DNA of 64,000 bases from CBDDFS01 sp965227255 (GCA_965227255.1 CBDDFS010000001.1:248001-312000), one strand, 5' to 3'; shown: positions 42,571 to 52,141, numbered from the stretch's first letter. Translations and numbers: made by a program. Notes: generated from the sequence alone by a model not told the origin.

Positions 42571-42576
42571 TTCCGA

Positions 42577-42810
42577 TTACTTCGACTTCTTTACAATGGC
42601 GATCAAAACAGTAGCGAAACCGGCAAGAATCACCAAAGGCGCAACAACCAAGCGTTGAGTATTGAAGATCTCCGGATTGAAAACTGCCGGATCATCGGAT
42701 CCACCGCCAACAAGTAAAAGATTTCCAATTACAAGAATGGCAATACCAATGATTAGCCATTTATAGTTTTCCTTTCCAAAGGCAAATTCGTCTTCTCTTT
42801 CAGTATTCAT
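42577..42810 (-). CDS. DUF3098 small membrane protein
   Basis: A 77-residue protein with two helices separated by a short polar loop. The N-terminal EFAFGKENYKWLIIGIAILVIGNLLLVGGGSDDP and the FNPEIFNTQRLVVAPLVILAGF segment match the DUF3098 family, found between ftsX and uppP throughout Bacteroidota. Function unknown; the constant location suggests a role with FtsX or the lipid carrier cycle. Confidence 0.88.
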   Translation of the reverse strand: MNTEREDEFAFGKENYKWLIIGIAILVIGNLLLVGGGSDDPAVFNPEIFNTQRLVVAPLVILAGFATVLIAIVKKSK

Positions 42811-42820
42811 GTTGGCAAAC

Positions 42821-43705
42821 TTAATAATAAAGATCTCCTGTTTGTGCTCGCAAATATTTCGTCACGGCAAGCGAGGTAGATATCCAGGATATCAACACGC
42901 CCAATAGCATGACAATGGCGAACAGGGTTAGGTACATTTCCAGATTTTGAAGATCAACGATCTCCGGAATATTTTGTTGAATTAGGTAAAAGATTCCGTA
43001 AAGCAGAATGATGGCAAACAAAGCACTTATGATTCCGTTCATGATGCCTTTCATAACATAGGGTCGACGAATAAAACCATGGGTTGCCCCAACCAATTGC
43101 ATGGTCTTTATCAGAAATCTGTGAGAATAGATTGAAAGCCTGATCGTATTGTTTATCAATCCAACAGCAATGATCAACAGCAAGGCACTGAATACTAGAA
43201 TGAACAAACTGATCTTCTGAACATTTTCATTGATCAGCACTGCAAGATCTTTACGAATATCTACTTCATGCACCTGAGGATTATCGAGCAGCGTACTTTC
43301 AAATTTCGACAGACTATCCGGATGGGCATAGTCAGGATTTAATCGGATATCAATCGATGCCAGAAGTGGATTGTACTCCAGGAAATTCATGAAATCCTCT
43401 TCTTCTCCCAATTCTTCTTTCAGAATTTCTACAGCTCTCTCTTCGTCGATGTATTCTGTGGATTTAACATAAGGCTCGGCATCCAATGTTTTCTTCAGTT
43501 GGATCACATCAGCTTCCTTCACATTCTTATTCAGGTAGATGGCAAAGCCAATGTTCTCTTTGGCGTAATCGGAAAGTTTCTTTGCATTAAGAAGAACGAT
43601 TCCCAAAGATCCTAACATAAAGAGAACCAAAGACATACCAATTATTGTAGAAATGTTGGTTGAACCGTATTTCCTCGAGGACTTGTTTTCTTTGTTTTCT
43701 GACAT
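42821..43705 (-). CDS. ftsX: Cell division permease-like protein FtsX
   Basis: A 294-residue membrane protein of the FtsEX complex, which activates peptidoglycan hydrolases at the septum. One N-terminal helix (about 20-43) is followed by an extracytoplasmic domain (about 45-165) and three C-terminal helices. VGATHGFIRRPYVMKGIMNG is the permease coupling segment. FtsE is not adjacent, as is usual in this phylum. It leads the DUF3098-uppP-truB block and is divergent from leuS. Confidence 0.92.
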   Translation of the reverse strand: MSENKENKSSRKYGSTNISTIIGMSLVLFMLGSLGIVLLNAKKLSDYAKENIGFAIYLNKNVKEADVIQLKKTLDAEPYVKSTEYIDEERAVEILKEELGEEEDFMNFLEYNPLLASIDIRLNPDYAHPDSLSKFESTLLDNPQVHEVDIRKDLAVLINENVQKISLFILVFSALLLIIAVGLINNTIRLSIYSHRFLIKTMQLVGATHGFIRRPYVMKGIMNGIISALFAIILLYGIFYLIQQNIPEIVDLQNLEMYLTLFAIVMLLGVLISWISTSLAVTKYLRAQTGDLYY

Positions 43706-43785
43706 AGGGGATTTAAGTGCGGCTAAATTATCATATAAGACCTATATACGCAACCTATATTCCCATGCACAGTGTTAAATATTCA

Positions 43786-43793
43786 TAACTTCG
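43786..43793 (+). promoter_or_regulatory. Candidate -7 element, TAnnTTCG variant, of leuS
   Basis: TAACTTCG followed by CCGCC lies 27 nt before the leuS ATG. The Spy-like gene has a similar TTCGCCG stretch in its promoter. Confidence 0.4.
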
Positions 43794-43820
43794 CCGCCAA
43801 AGTGCAATACAGGGTAAAAA

Positions 43821-46580
43821 ATGAAGTACGAATTCATCCGAATCGAGAAAAAATGGCAGGAATTTTGGAAGCAAAATCAGACCTTCAGGACTGAGAATAA
43901 TTCCGATAAAGAAAAGTATTATGTTCTCGATATGTTCCCTTATCCTTCCGGTGCAGGTTTGCACGTAGGACATCCTCTTGGATATATTGCTTCCGATGTT
44001 TTTGCACGATATAAAAGGCTGAAGGGCTTCAATGTCTTGCACCCGATGGGATTTGATTCATTTGGACTTCCAGCAGAGCAATATGCCATCCAAACCGGAC
44101 AACATCCTGCTATTACGACCAAAACAAACATTCAGCGCTATCGTGAACAATTGGAGAGTTTGGGCTTTTCTTTCGACTGGAGTCGAGAGGTTCAGACATC
44201 CGACCCTAATTATTATAAATGGACTCAATGGATCTTCATCCAACTCTTCAATTCATACTACAACAAAACAACCGATAAGGCCGAATCAATAGATTCACTG
44301 ATCGCTGAATTTGAGAAGAATGGAAACGAAAATGTAAACGCTCAAACATCCTATGAAGGTGTTTTCAGTGCTGACGAATGGACATCTTTTTCTGAAAAGG
44401 AGAAATCAGATATTCTTCTCGATTACAGACTCACCTTCCTGGCCGACACCGTTGTGAACTGGTGTCCTGATCTAGGAACGGTTCTGGCCAATGATGAAGT
44501 GAAGGACGGACTTTCTGAGCGCGGCGGATATCCCGTTTATCAGAAAAAAATGCGTCAGTGGATGATGCGTATTACGGCTTACGCAGACCGACTTGTAACA
44601 GGCTTAGACTCACTTGACTGGTCTGACTCCATCAAGGAAATGCAACGAAACTGGATCGGAAAATCCAAAGGTGCAAGCATTCATTTTAAGGTTGAAGGCA
44701 GAGAAGACGAAATAGAGGTATTCACTACCAGACCGGATACACTTTTCGGGGCAAGCTTCATGGTATTGGCTCCAGAGCATGAATTGGTATCTCAAATCAC
44801 CACTGATGAACAGAGGAAGGAGATTGAATCATACATTGAAGAAACCTCTAAAAAGACAGAAAGAGACCGTATGTCCGAGGTGAAAAATGTAAGCGGTGCC
44901 TTCACAGGAGCTTACGTATTGCATCCTTTTTCAGGTGAAAAACTTCCTATCTGGATTGCCGATTATGTATTAAGTGGTTACGGAACAGGAGCGGTTATGG
45001 CAGTACCTTCCGGCGATCAGCGTGACTGGAACTTTGCCAGTCATTTTAATCTGCCCATTCCTCCTGTCATTGAAGGAAGTGATGTGAGCGAAGGAGCCAA
45101 TGATGACAAAGATGGCACTTTGATCAATTCGGATTTCCTGAATGGAATGAAGGTTCCTCGGGCTATCGAAGCTATGATATCCAAGTTGGAAGAAAAAGGA
45201 ATTGGAACGGGCAAGATCAATTACAAATTGAGAGATGCCGTATTCAGTCGACAGAGATATTGGGGAGAACCCATCCCGATTTATTTCGAGAATGATATTC
45301 CGAAGGCTATGGATTACTCTGAGCTTCCATTGAATCTGCCAGAAGTAGACAAGTACCTTCCAACTGAAGATGGCGAGCCACCATTGGCCAGAGCTAGTAA
45401 CTGGACGACAGCAGAAGGACATCCGATCGAAACAAATACTATGCCCGGATGGGCCGGATCATCCTGGTATTTATTCAGATACATGGATGCGGATAATGAT
45501 ATGGAAGCGATTTCGAAAGATGCCGTGGACTATTGGAAGAATGTAGATTTTTATGTTGGTGGCGCAGAGCATGCAACCGGTCATCTTCTGTACGCTCGTT
45601 TCTGGACAAAATTCCTTTATGACATTGGAATTGTTCCCGTTGAAGAGCCATTCCAGAAAATGATGAACCAGGGAATGATTCAGGGAAGCTCGAGATTCGC
45701 ATACAAACTGAAAACAGAAAACACGTTTGTTTCGGCAGGATTGAGAAAGGAGCATGACTGCATTGCTCTGCATGTTGATGTGAGTATGGTGGATGGCACT
45801 CTCCTGGATGTTGAACAATTCAAAAACTGGCGTGAGGACTTCAAGAATGCAGAATTCATCATGGAAGGTGATGAATTTCATTGCAGTGTGGAAACCGAGA
45901 AAATGTCGAAGTCGAAATTCAATGTGGTAAATCCGGATGAACTTATTGAAAAATATGGTGCTGACACGTTGAGGTGCTATGAAATGTTTCTGGGTCCTGT
46001 TGAACAACACAAACCTTGGGACACCAAGGGTATAGAAGGTGTTTACCGTTTCCTAAAAAAGTTCTGGGCATTGTACTTTGATGACAATGGATTGAAAGTA
46101 ACAGACACGTCCGCCTCAGATGATGAGAAAAAAGCATTGAATCGATTCCTGAAGAAGATTCAAGATGATATCGAAAGACTTTCTTTCAACACAGTGGTAA
46201 GCGAATTCATGATCCTTACGAACAAACTCGCTGAATTAAAAACCACAAGCAGAGAGATCCTTGAAGCATTTACAATAGCCTTGTCTCCTTATGCTGTGCA
46301 CACGGCGGAAGAATTGTGGCAGGCTCTTGGACACGACACTTCAGTCTCGATGGCAGAATTCCCTCAGATTGAAGAAAAATACCTCAAGGACGATAGCATC
46401 AAATACCCGATCTCATTCAACGGAAAGGTTCGATTTACATTGGAACTGGATGCCGATATGAGTAAGGAGAGTATTGAAGAAGAGGTGCTTAAAAACGAGC
46501 AGGCCCAGAAATGGCTGGAAGGTAAGACACCAAGAAAGGTAATTGTAGTGCCTAAGAAGATTGTAAACGTGGTTCTTTAA
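43821..46580 (+). CDS. leuS: Leucyl-tRNA synthetase
   Basis: A 919-residue class I aminoacyl-tRNA synthetase. The HIGH-equivalent is HVGHPLGY (about 50-57), KMSKSKFNVVNP is at about 693, and the tryptophan-rich WAGSSWYLFRY precedes the second half of the catalytic core. The editing (CP1) domain contains the threonine-rich TTRPDTLFGA and the GYGTGAVMAVPSGDQRD segment. The C-terminal anticodon-binding and appended domains are intact. There is no frameshift. Confidence 0.97.
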   Translation: MKYEFIRIEKKWQEFWKQNQTFRTENNSDKEKYYVLDMFPYPSGAGLHVGHPLGYIASDVFARYKRLKGFNVLHPMGFDSFGLPAEQYAIQTGQHPAITTKTNIQRYREQLESLGFSFDWSREVQTSDPNYYKWTQWIFIQLFNSYYNKTTDKAESIDSLIAEFEKNGNENVNAQTSYEGVFSADEWTSFSEKEKSDILLDYRLTFLADTVVNWCPDLGTVLANDEVKDGLSERGGYPVYQKKMRQWMMRITAYADRLVTGLDSLDWSDSIKEMQRNWIGKSKGASIHFKVEGREDEIEVFTTRPDTLFGASFMVLAPEHELVSQITTDEQRKEIESYIEETSKKTERDRMSEVKNVSGAFTGAYVLHPFSGEKLPIWIADYVLSGYGTGAVMAVPSGDQRDWNFASHFNLPIPPVIEGSDVSEGANDDKDGTLINSDFLNGMKVPRAIEAMISKLEEKGIGTGKINYKLRDAVFSRQRYWGEPIPIYFENDIPKAMDYSELPLNLPEVDKYLPTEDGEPPLARASNWTTAEGHPIETNTMPGWAGSSWYLFRYMDADNDMEAISKDAVDYWKNVDFYVGGAEHATGHLLYARFWTKFLYDIGIVPVEEPFQKMMNQGMIQGSSRFAYKLKTENTFVSAGLRKEHDCIALHVDVSMVDGTLLDVEQFKNWREDFKNAEFIMEGDEFHCSVETEKMSKSKFNVVNPDELIEKYGADTLRCYEMFLGPVEQHKPWDTKGIEGVYRFLKKFWALYFDDNGLKVTDTSASDDEKKALNRFLKKIQDDIERLSFNTVVSEFMILTNKLAELKTTSREILEAFTIALSPYAVHTAEELWQALGHDTSVSMAEFPQIEEKYLKDDSIKYPISFNGKVRFTLELDADMSKESIEEEVLKNEQAQKWLEGKTPRKVIVVPKKIVNVVL

Positions 46581-46623
46581 TTGAGGAAATACTTAATTGG
46601 CTAAATTTAAAATTGACATCCTC

Positions 46624-46679
46624 ATTCCGAATTCCAAATTCCAAATTCCGAATTCCAAATTCCAAACTCCGAATTCCCA
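46624..46679. repeat. Heptanucleotide tandem array, ATTCCRA x 8
   Basis: Eight 7-bp units run without a gap: ATTCCGA, ATTCCAA, ATTCCAA, ATTCCGA, ATTCCAA, ATTCCAA, ACTCCGA, ATTCCCA. The GA-AA-AA order repeats, giving a 21-bp higher period. It lies between leuS and the DUF3108 gene. The 7-bp period rules out coding repeats, since there is no open frame. A related three-copy stretch is at 22037-22057. Confidence 0.92.
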
Positions 46680-46738
46680 TCTTCTTATCATCCAACTTTT
46701 AACACTTCATTAAGAAATACTTCATAACCTCTTCGCGT

Positions 46739-46746
46739 TATATTCG
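46739..46746 (+). promoter_or_regulatory. Candidate -7 element, TAnnTTCG variant, of the DUF3108 gene
   Basis: TATATTCG lies 12 nt before the ATG at 46759, the usual distance for Bacteroidota -7 elements. Confidence 0.4.
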
Positions 46747-46758
46747 TAAATTAGGGTT

Positions 46759-47568
46759 ATGAAAGCGCTGTACGCATTTGTTCTATTGAGTCTTGTTTTC
46801 GGTTTCGTCGACAGAGTTCCAGATCAGAACTACGATGATTTCGGCAATAAATATCGAAATGTAAAGAACCAGGCATTCAAGGCCGGGGAGAAAACCAAAT
46901 ACTTGGTGCATTACGGTTTTATCGATGCAGGTTTTGCTGATCTTGAGATCAAGGAAAGTCCACGGCAAATTCACGGACGAGACATGTATCATATCATTGG
47001 CAAGGGTGAGAGCCAGGGAATGGTCGACTTCTTCTTTCATGTAGAAGATAAATATGAATCATATGTTGACAAGGACGGTATATTCCCGTGGTTGTTTGTG
47101 CGTGATATCAATGAGGGTGGATACGAGATTCATCAGACCTATAAATTTTACCAGAATAAACAAAAGGTAGAAACGCAAAAAGGAAAAACTCATGAGGTCC
47201 CTCCTGCTGTTCAGGATATGCTTTCTTCTGCATTCTATGCCAGAACCATGGATCTGCATAACCTTAAGAAAGGTGAGATTGTAACAGTGAAGTCATTTGT
47301 TGATGATGAGAATTTCGATCTTAAAATTCGATATGCCGGAACTGAAACCATTAAGATCAAGTCGGGGAAATACAAGTGTTATAAGTTTCATCCTGTAATT
47401 CAGGAAGGGCGTGTCTTTAAGACAGAAGACGATATGCATGTATGGATCTCTGCCGATCAGAACAAACTTCCAATTTTGTGTAAAGCCGATATCCTGGTAG
47501 GTTCAATTAAAGTTGAGCTGGTTGAATACGAAGGACTTGCGAATCGTCTTGCAAAAGTTTCCGATTAA
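46759..47568 (+). CDS. DUF3108-family exported protein
   Basis: A 269-residue periplasmic protein with a short signal peptide (YAFVLLSLVFGFV). The FKAGEKTKYLVHYGFIDAGFADLEI start and the repeated long beta strands, including DKDGIFPWLFVRDINEGGYEIHQTYKFYQ, match DUF3108, a lipocalin/LolA-like half-barrel family of unknown function. The absence of a lipobox argues for a soluble periplasmic form. It precedes the M23 lipoprotein gene, which has its own promoter. Confidence 0.85.
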   Translation: MKALYAFVLLSLVFGFVDRVPDQNYDDFGNKYRNVKNQAFKAGEKTKYLVHYGFIDAGFADLEIKESPRQIHGRDMYHIIGKGESQGMVDFFFHVEDKYESYVDKDGIFPWLFVRDINEGGYEIHQTYKFYQNKQKVETQKGKTHEVPPAVQDMLSSAFYARTMDLHNLKKGEIVTVKSFVDDENFDLKIRYAGTETIKIKSGKYKCYKFHPVIQEGRVFKTEDDMHVWISADQNKLPILCKADILVGSIKVELVEYEGLANRLAKVSD

Positions 47569-47585
47569 TCACCCTTCTTTTTGCC

Positions 47586-47593
47586 TATTTTTG
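47586..47593 (+). promoter_or_regulatory. -7 element of the M23 lipoprotein gene
   Basis: TATTTTTG matches TAnnTTTG, 20 nt before the TTG start at 47614. It overlaps the alternative TTG start at 47581, which can therefore be set aside. Confidence 0.55.
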
Positions 47594-47613
47594 CGTGCAT
47601 AATTTGGGTTGAG

Positions 47614-48891
47614 TTGCGCTACATTTTTCCTGTCATATTTGCTTTCCTGATTTTTTCAGGATGCGGAAATAATACTGAAAATACTGAGGTTGAGAATCAA
47701 GACACTCTAAGTGTCATTGAAGAAGTGAACCTGCTCTTTGGTATCAACGCCGATTCTTTCAACATATCCAAAGGGGAAATTCAGAAGAATCAGTTCCTTG
47801 CTGATATTCTTCTCGACTTCAACGTTCCATACCCGGTCATTCATAAGATTGCTGAAGCTTCGAAAGAAGTATTTGATGTCAGAAAACTGGCCAGAGGAAA
47901 ATCCTATACCATATTTACTTCTAAAGACACCTCAAATGAGGCGAAGATTTTCGTTTATGAACCAAACGACCTAGATTATGTCGTATATGATTTCACGCAA
48001 GACAGTGTGGTCGTTACTAAGAACCAGAAGCCAATTACCCTGGTAGAAAAAGAAGTTGAGGGTGTGATCAAATCATCACTCTATCAAACACTGCAGAATT
48101 CAGATCAGAACGTCATGTTGACTTTTGAGTTGGCTGATGTATTTGCCTGGACCATAGACTTTTATCGACTTCAAAAAGGTGACCATTACAAAATAATTTA
48201 TCAGGAACAATATGTGGAAGACAAAGTGATAGGAATATCGAGAATCCATGCTGTTTTGTTTAATCATGAAGGCAAAGACTTTTATGCATACTACTTTGAA
48301 CAGGACAGCACGGGCGGTGATTATTTCGATGAAGCCGCAGAAAGCCTGCGCAAGGCATTTCTCAAGTCACCACTTAAATACAGTCGACTAACATCCGGGT
48401 ATACCAGAAGAAGATTTCATCCAGTTCAGAAAAGATGGAAGGCTCATTTAGGCACAGATTATGCGGCACCACGAGGCACTCCCATTCTCGCCACTGGAGA
48501 TGGAAAGGTAGTTGAAGCCCGATACAAGAAATACAACGGAAATTATGTCAAGATCCGTCACAATAGCATCTATATGACGCAATACTTGCATATGAATAAG
48601 ATTAAGAGTGGTATTAAAGCCGGCACCTATGTCAAACAGGGTGATGTGATCGGATATGTTGGAAGCACGGGACTGGCTACAGGACCACATGTTTGTTACC
48701 GCTTTTGGAAACATGGCTCACAAGTAAACCATCTGAAAGAAGATTTTCCGCCGAGTGAGCCGGTTCGAGAAGAAAATATTCAGGAATACTACGATCACAT
48801 TCGAAGTCTCCAGGATCGACTGAATGAAGGCCGAGAGGATCAACTCATGGCACTGCCACAATATTTGCAGAATTCCGCATCACGGTCATGA
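47614..48891 (+). CDS. M23 peptidoglycan metallopeptidase, lipoprotein
   Basis: A 425-residue lipoprotein. I choose TTG at 47614, which gives a short signal peptide with lipobox IFSGC and lies downstream of the -7 element. A beta-rich central region (about 60-260) with NQFLADILLDFNVP and Csd3/OapA-like folds precedes the LytM domain (about 270-390). Zinc ligands His and Asp are in HLGTDYAAP, and catalytic His residues lie in YLHMNK and GPHVCYRF. The last position of the usual H-x-H is Cys, not His. This variant also occurs in other Bacteroidota M23 proteins by my recollection and could still bind zinc. It likely cuts stem-peptide crosslinks. The 3' end overlaps the K+ channel gene by 52 bp. 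Confidence 0.87.
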   Translation: MRYIFPVIFAFLIFSGCGNNTENTEVENQDTLSVIEEVNLLFGINADSFNISKGEIQKNQFLADILLDFNVPYPVIHKIAEASKEVFDVRKLARGKSYTIFTSKDTSNEAKIFVYEPNDLDYVVYDFTQDSVVVTKNQKPITLVEKEVEGVIKSSLYQTLQNSDQNVMLTFELADVFAWTIDFYRLQKGDHYKIIYQEQYVEDKVIGISRIHAVLFNHEGKDFYAYYFEQDSTGGDYFDEAAESLRKAFLKSPLKYSRLTSGYTRRRFHPVQKRWKAHLGTDYAAPRGTPILATGDGKVVEARYKKYNGNYVKIRHNSIYMTQYLHMNKIKSGIKAGTYVKQGDVIGYVGSTGLATGPHVCYRFWKHGSQVNHLKEDFPPSEPVREENIQEYYDHIRSLQDRLNEGREDQLMALPQYLQNSASRS

Positions 48892-49640
48892 CCCTCTTTT
48901 GTACAATTCGGGCAAGATCTATTCGTAATGTGAAAGCCCTCTTTGAACATTGAAACCGACACAATTCCAGTTGGTACGGCAATAATGGTATAACCTAGAA
49001 GCATTAATACACTGGCTAGGGATTGGCCGAGAACAGTTTGAGGAGCAATGTCACCAAACCCTACAGTAGTCATGGTAACTATAGCCCAGTAAATACTCTT
49101 AGGAATACTCGTGAATCCATATTCTGGTCCTTCCACCATATACATGATGGTTCCAACAATGACATCAATGCTAAGAACAAAGCTCAAGAACACGGTAAGT
49201 TTATGTCTTGATTCTCGTAGAGCATATATCAGTAGTTGAGCTTCCTTGACGAAACTCACTAATTTTAGAATTCTGAAAACTCTGAGCAGTCTCAACGTCC
49301 TGATCACCAAAAGGTACTGTGATCCAGCAATGAATAAACTTATATAGGTAGGGAGAACAGCAAGGAGATCTATGATTCCATAGACAGAAAAAATATAGCG
49401 ATATGGCTTTCTAGTTGCCCAAATTCTCAGAATATATTCAATAGAAAATAAAATAGTCAGAATCCATTCAAGGATAAATAGTAATTTCTTAAATGACGCA
49501 GGGATGCCCTCTACACTGTCCATCATCACAACAACTACGCTGATCAGAATAGCCCACAGCAAGATGAGATCGAATAATCTTGATGCAGGTGTATTGGCTT
49601 CAAATATGATATGCCGGAGTTTGTCTCTGGTGCTTCTCAT
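48840..49640 (-). CDS. Voltage-gated-type K+ channel with C-terminal zinc ribbon
   Basis: A 266-residue six-helix ion channel. The S4 voltage-sensor helix shows arginines every third residue (RTLRLLRVFRILKLV, about 113-127), and the pore carries the potassium selectivity filter TMTTVGFGD (about 190-198). After S6 a short tail forms a zinc ribbon with two Cys pairs (CPNC and CKYC), possibly for assembly or redox sensing. It follows priA with a TAATG overlap. Its last 17 codons lie opposite the end of the M23 gene. Confidence 0.9.
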   Translation of the reverse strand: MRSTRDKLRHIIFEANTPASRLFDLILLWAILISVVVVMMDSVEGIPASFKKLLFILEWILTILFSIEYILRIWATRKPYRYIFSVYGIIDLLAVLPTYISLFIAGSQYLLVIRTLRLLRVFRILKLVSFVKEAQLLIYALRESRHKLTVFLSFVLSIDVIVGTIMYMVEGPEYGFTSIPKSIYWAIVTMTTVGFGDIAPQTVLGQSLASVLMLLGYTIIAVPTGIVSVSMFKEGFHITNRSCPNCTKEGHDRDAEFCKYCGSAMS

Positions 49641-52120
49641 TAATACGGATCTACGTCTACCTGAACTTTTATGCTCTTAAAGTTATCTTTTGAGGTGAAG
49701 TCTGCAATAGCGCTACTTAACTTTTTTTTCACATTACTTACTGAAGTATTCTTGCTGATTTTGAGCACAAGCTCCATTGAATACAGATTTCGAATCCTTT
49801 CAATGTAAGGAAACTCCGGTCCCAGCAATTGATCTCCGAACAGCTTCTTCAGGTCCTTGCCAAAGATTTTAGCGGCCTGATATAATTGATCTCGATCACG
49901 ATGTTTAAGTCGGACCTCAATAACCCTGAAGTAAGGTGGGTAATGAAACATCTTTCGTTCTCTAATCTCACTTTTTACAAATTCCTTGTAGTTGTTGCTC
50001 AAGACAAATTGAATGACCGGATGGAACGGATCATACGTTTGAATGATGACTCGACCCTGCTTGTTCTTCCTGCCGGCCCTTCCTGCAACCTGAGTGAGCA
50101 TTTGGAAAGTTCTTTCAAAAGACCTGAAATCAGGAAAGCGAAGCATATTGTCAGCATTTATTATGCCAACCAATCCAACATTCTCAAAATCAAGACCTTT
50201 GGTGACCATTTGTGTACCGATCAGAATATCAATATTGCCGGTCTCGAAGTCGTCCAATAATTTTTGGAAGGCAAATTTTTTCCTCGTGCTATCAAGATCC
50301 AAACGAGCCAGTCTGGCGGTTGGAAAGAGTTCAGCTAACTCCTCTTCTATTCTCTCCGTACCTGTTCCGATTTCGGTAAGATTCCCTTCTTCACATTTAG
50401 GGCATTTGACCTTCATGTTTTCATAATAACCACAGTAATGGCAGATAAGAATGTTCCTCTTTTTGTGTAGGGTGAGACTGACATCACAATTTCGACATTG
50501 GGGTGTATGAGCACAATGATTACAAAGCACGAAAGGTGCATATCCCCGTCTGTTTTGAAATAAAATAACCTGCTCCCCTAAATTCAATGTGTCGTTGATC
50601 TCATTATACAATACACTGGAGAAGCTGGCCTTCATTTTTCGCTTTCGTCTTTCTTCATTCAGGTCGATTGCCAGCATTTCGGGTAGGGCAAATCCACCGA
50701 ACCTCTTCTTCAATTCAACATATCCATATTTTCCAATACCCGCGTTCTCTATGCTCTCAAGAGAAGGAGTCGCGGAACCCAAGAGCACTTTTGCTCCATG
50801 GTTTTTGGCAAGAACAATGGCGCTGTCGCGAGCTGAATATCTGGGTGCCGGATCTTGTTGTTTAAAGGATCGATCATGTTCTTCATCGATAATGATCAAT
50901 CCGAGATCTTCAAAAGGAAGGAATAGAGACGACCTGGCACCGAGCACAATTCGAATATCGTCTTTGTTATTTTTTGCCACTCTATGCCACACCTCTGCCC
51001 TTTCATTTTGACTGATTCTGGAATGATAGGTAGCTATGGAATTTCCAAAGTATTTCTTCAGTCGATTTATCAGTTGATTGGTAAGGGAAATCTCAGGCAA
51101 GAGATACAGAACTTGTTTGCCCTTTTTGACTTGCTCATGGATCAAATGAGCATAAATCTCTGTCTTGCCTGAAGAGGTGACGCCATGTAAAAGCACTACG
51201 TCCTTTTCTCTGTGCTTTGAGATTATTTCGTCTAATCCAACCTGCTGAAAATCATTCAGCTCTTTCAATTCATCCGGTTCGGAAAAAGAGAGGTCCACCC
51301 TGCTCTCCTCTCTCAATTCAGATCTCAGATAATTCTTGACTAGCAGTGATTTAAGTGCCGATTCTGAAAATTCATCATCATTCATCAATTCACTCTTCCG
51401 TATTAACAGATCTCCACCTTCTTCACCATCCCAATTGGTAAGTTCAACCATTTTCATCAAGAGCTGAAGTTGCTTCGGAGCTCGATTTAAGGATAGAACG
51501 ACTTCATCAAAATCGGCTTCATTCAGGATTATTTCGCTTAGACCGATCCATGGAAGTTTTTTCCTTTTATACCGGCCTTTAAGCTCTTCTCTCATTACCA
51601 GAACTTCATTATCCATGAGATTCTTCAAGACTTTCATCGGATTCTTGAGTCCGGTCACATCAGCACTTTGCTTAAGATCGATTTCATTATTTCCATTAAA
51701 AAAATTGACCAGTTTTTTTTCATGATTCGTGAGATCCGACATGGATACATCGCTATCGGGGTTCAGACTGAACCTGCTTTCACTCGATAAATTCATTATA
51801 CCCGGAACGGCTGTATTCATCACTTCACCAGGGTGACACATGTAGTATTCCGACATCCAGTCCCAGAATTCAAGTTCCTTTTCATACACGACCTTTTGCT
51901 CATCAACTACATCCAGTATATCTCTTAGCTCAAAGTCTTTCTTTTGATCGATATACTTTACAACGATTCCGGTATACAGCCTTTTACCTATGCCAAATTG
52001 AACAACGACCCTTTTTCCAATTAGATCCGTTTCTTTCCATTCCTGGGGCACAGAATAGGTATAAAGTCCTGGAGCAGCCAGGGGTAACAATACATCTACA
52101 AATTGCTTCGTTTCAGACAT
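49640..52120 (-). CDS. priA: Primosomal protein N' (replication restart helicase)
   Basis: An 826-residue superfamily 2 DNA helicase that reloads the replisome at stalled forks. The N-terminal 3'-DNA-binding domain is followed by Walker A GVTSSGKTE (about 315), the DEEH box in LIIIDEEHDRSF (about 410), eight zinc-binding cysteines (CNHCAHTPQCRNC and CHYCGYYENMKVKCPKC), and helicase motifs V/VI with IGTQMVTKGLDF and QVAGRAGR. Length is typical of Bacteroidota PriA. It is coupled to the K+ channel gene. Confidence 0.96.
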   Translation of the reverse strand: MSETKQFVDVLLPLAAPGLYTYSVPQEWKETDLIGKRVVVQFGIGKRLYTGIVVKYIDQKKDFELRDILDVVDEQKVVYEKELEFWDWMSEYYMCHPGEVMNTAVPGIMNLSSESRFSLNPDSDVSMSDLTNHEKKLVNFFNGNNEIDLKQSADVTGLKNPMKVLKNLMDNEVLVMREELKGRYKRKKLPWIGLSEIILNEADFDEVVLSLNRAPKQLQLLMKMVELTNWDGEEGGDLLIRKSELMNDDEFSESALKSLLVKNYLRSELREESRVDLSFSEPDELKELNDFQQVGLDEIISKHREKDVVLLHGVTSSGKTEIYAHLIHEQVKKGKQVLYLLPEISLTNQLINRLKKYFGNSIATYHSRISQNERAEVWHRVAKNNKDDIRIVLGARSSLFLPFEDLGLIIIDEEHDRSFKQQDPAPRYSARDSAIVLAKNHGAKVLLGSATPSLESIENAGIGKYGYVELKKRFGGFALPEMLAIDLNEERRKRKMKASFSSVLYNEINDTLNLGEQVILFQNRRGYAPFVLCNHCAHTPQCRNCDVSLTLHKKRNILICHYCGYYENMKVKCPKCEEGNLTEIGTGTERIEEELAELFPTARLARLDLDSTRKKFAFQKLLDDFETGNIDILIGTQMVTKGLDFENVGLVGIINADNMLRFPDFRSFERTFQMLTQVAGRAGRKNKQGRVIIQTYDPFHPVIQFVLSNNYKEFVKSEIRERKMFHYPPYFRVIEVRLKHRDRDQLYQAAKIFGKDLKKLFGDQLLGPEFPYIERIRNLYSMELVLKISKNTSVSNVKKKLSSAIADFTSKDNFKSIKVQVDVDPY

Positions 52121-52133
52121 AGGGGGAAGATTT

Positions 52134-52141
52134 CAAAGATA
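52134..52141 (-). promoter_or_regulatory. -7 element of the priA operon
   Basis: The reverse strand reads TATCTTTG, matching TAnnTTTG, 13 nt before the priA ATG. Confidence 0.5.

Noticed and set aside
46624..46679. Heptad array considered as a CRISPR remnant
   Set aside because: Units are contiguous 7-mers with no spacers, and no cas gene is present.
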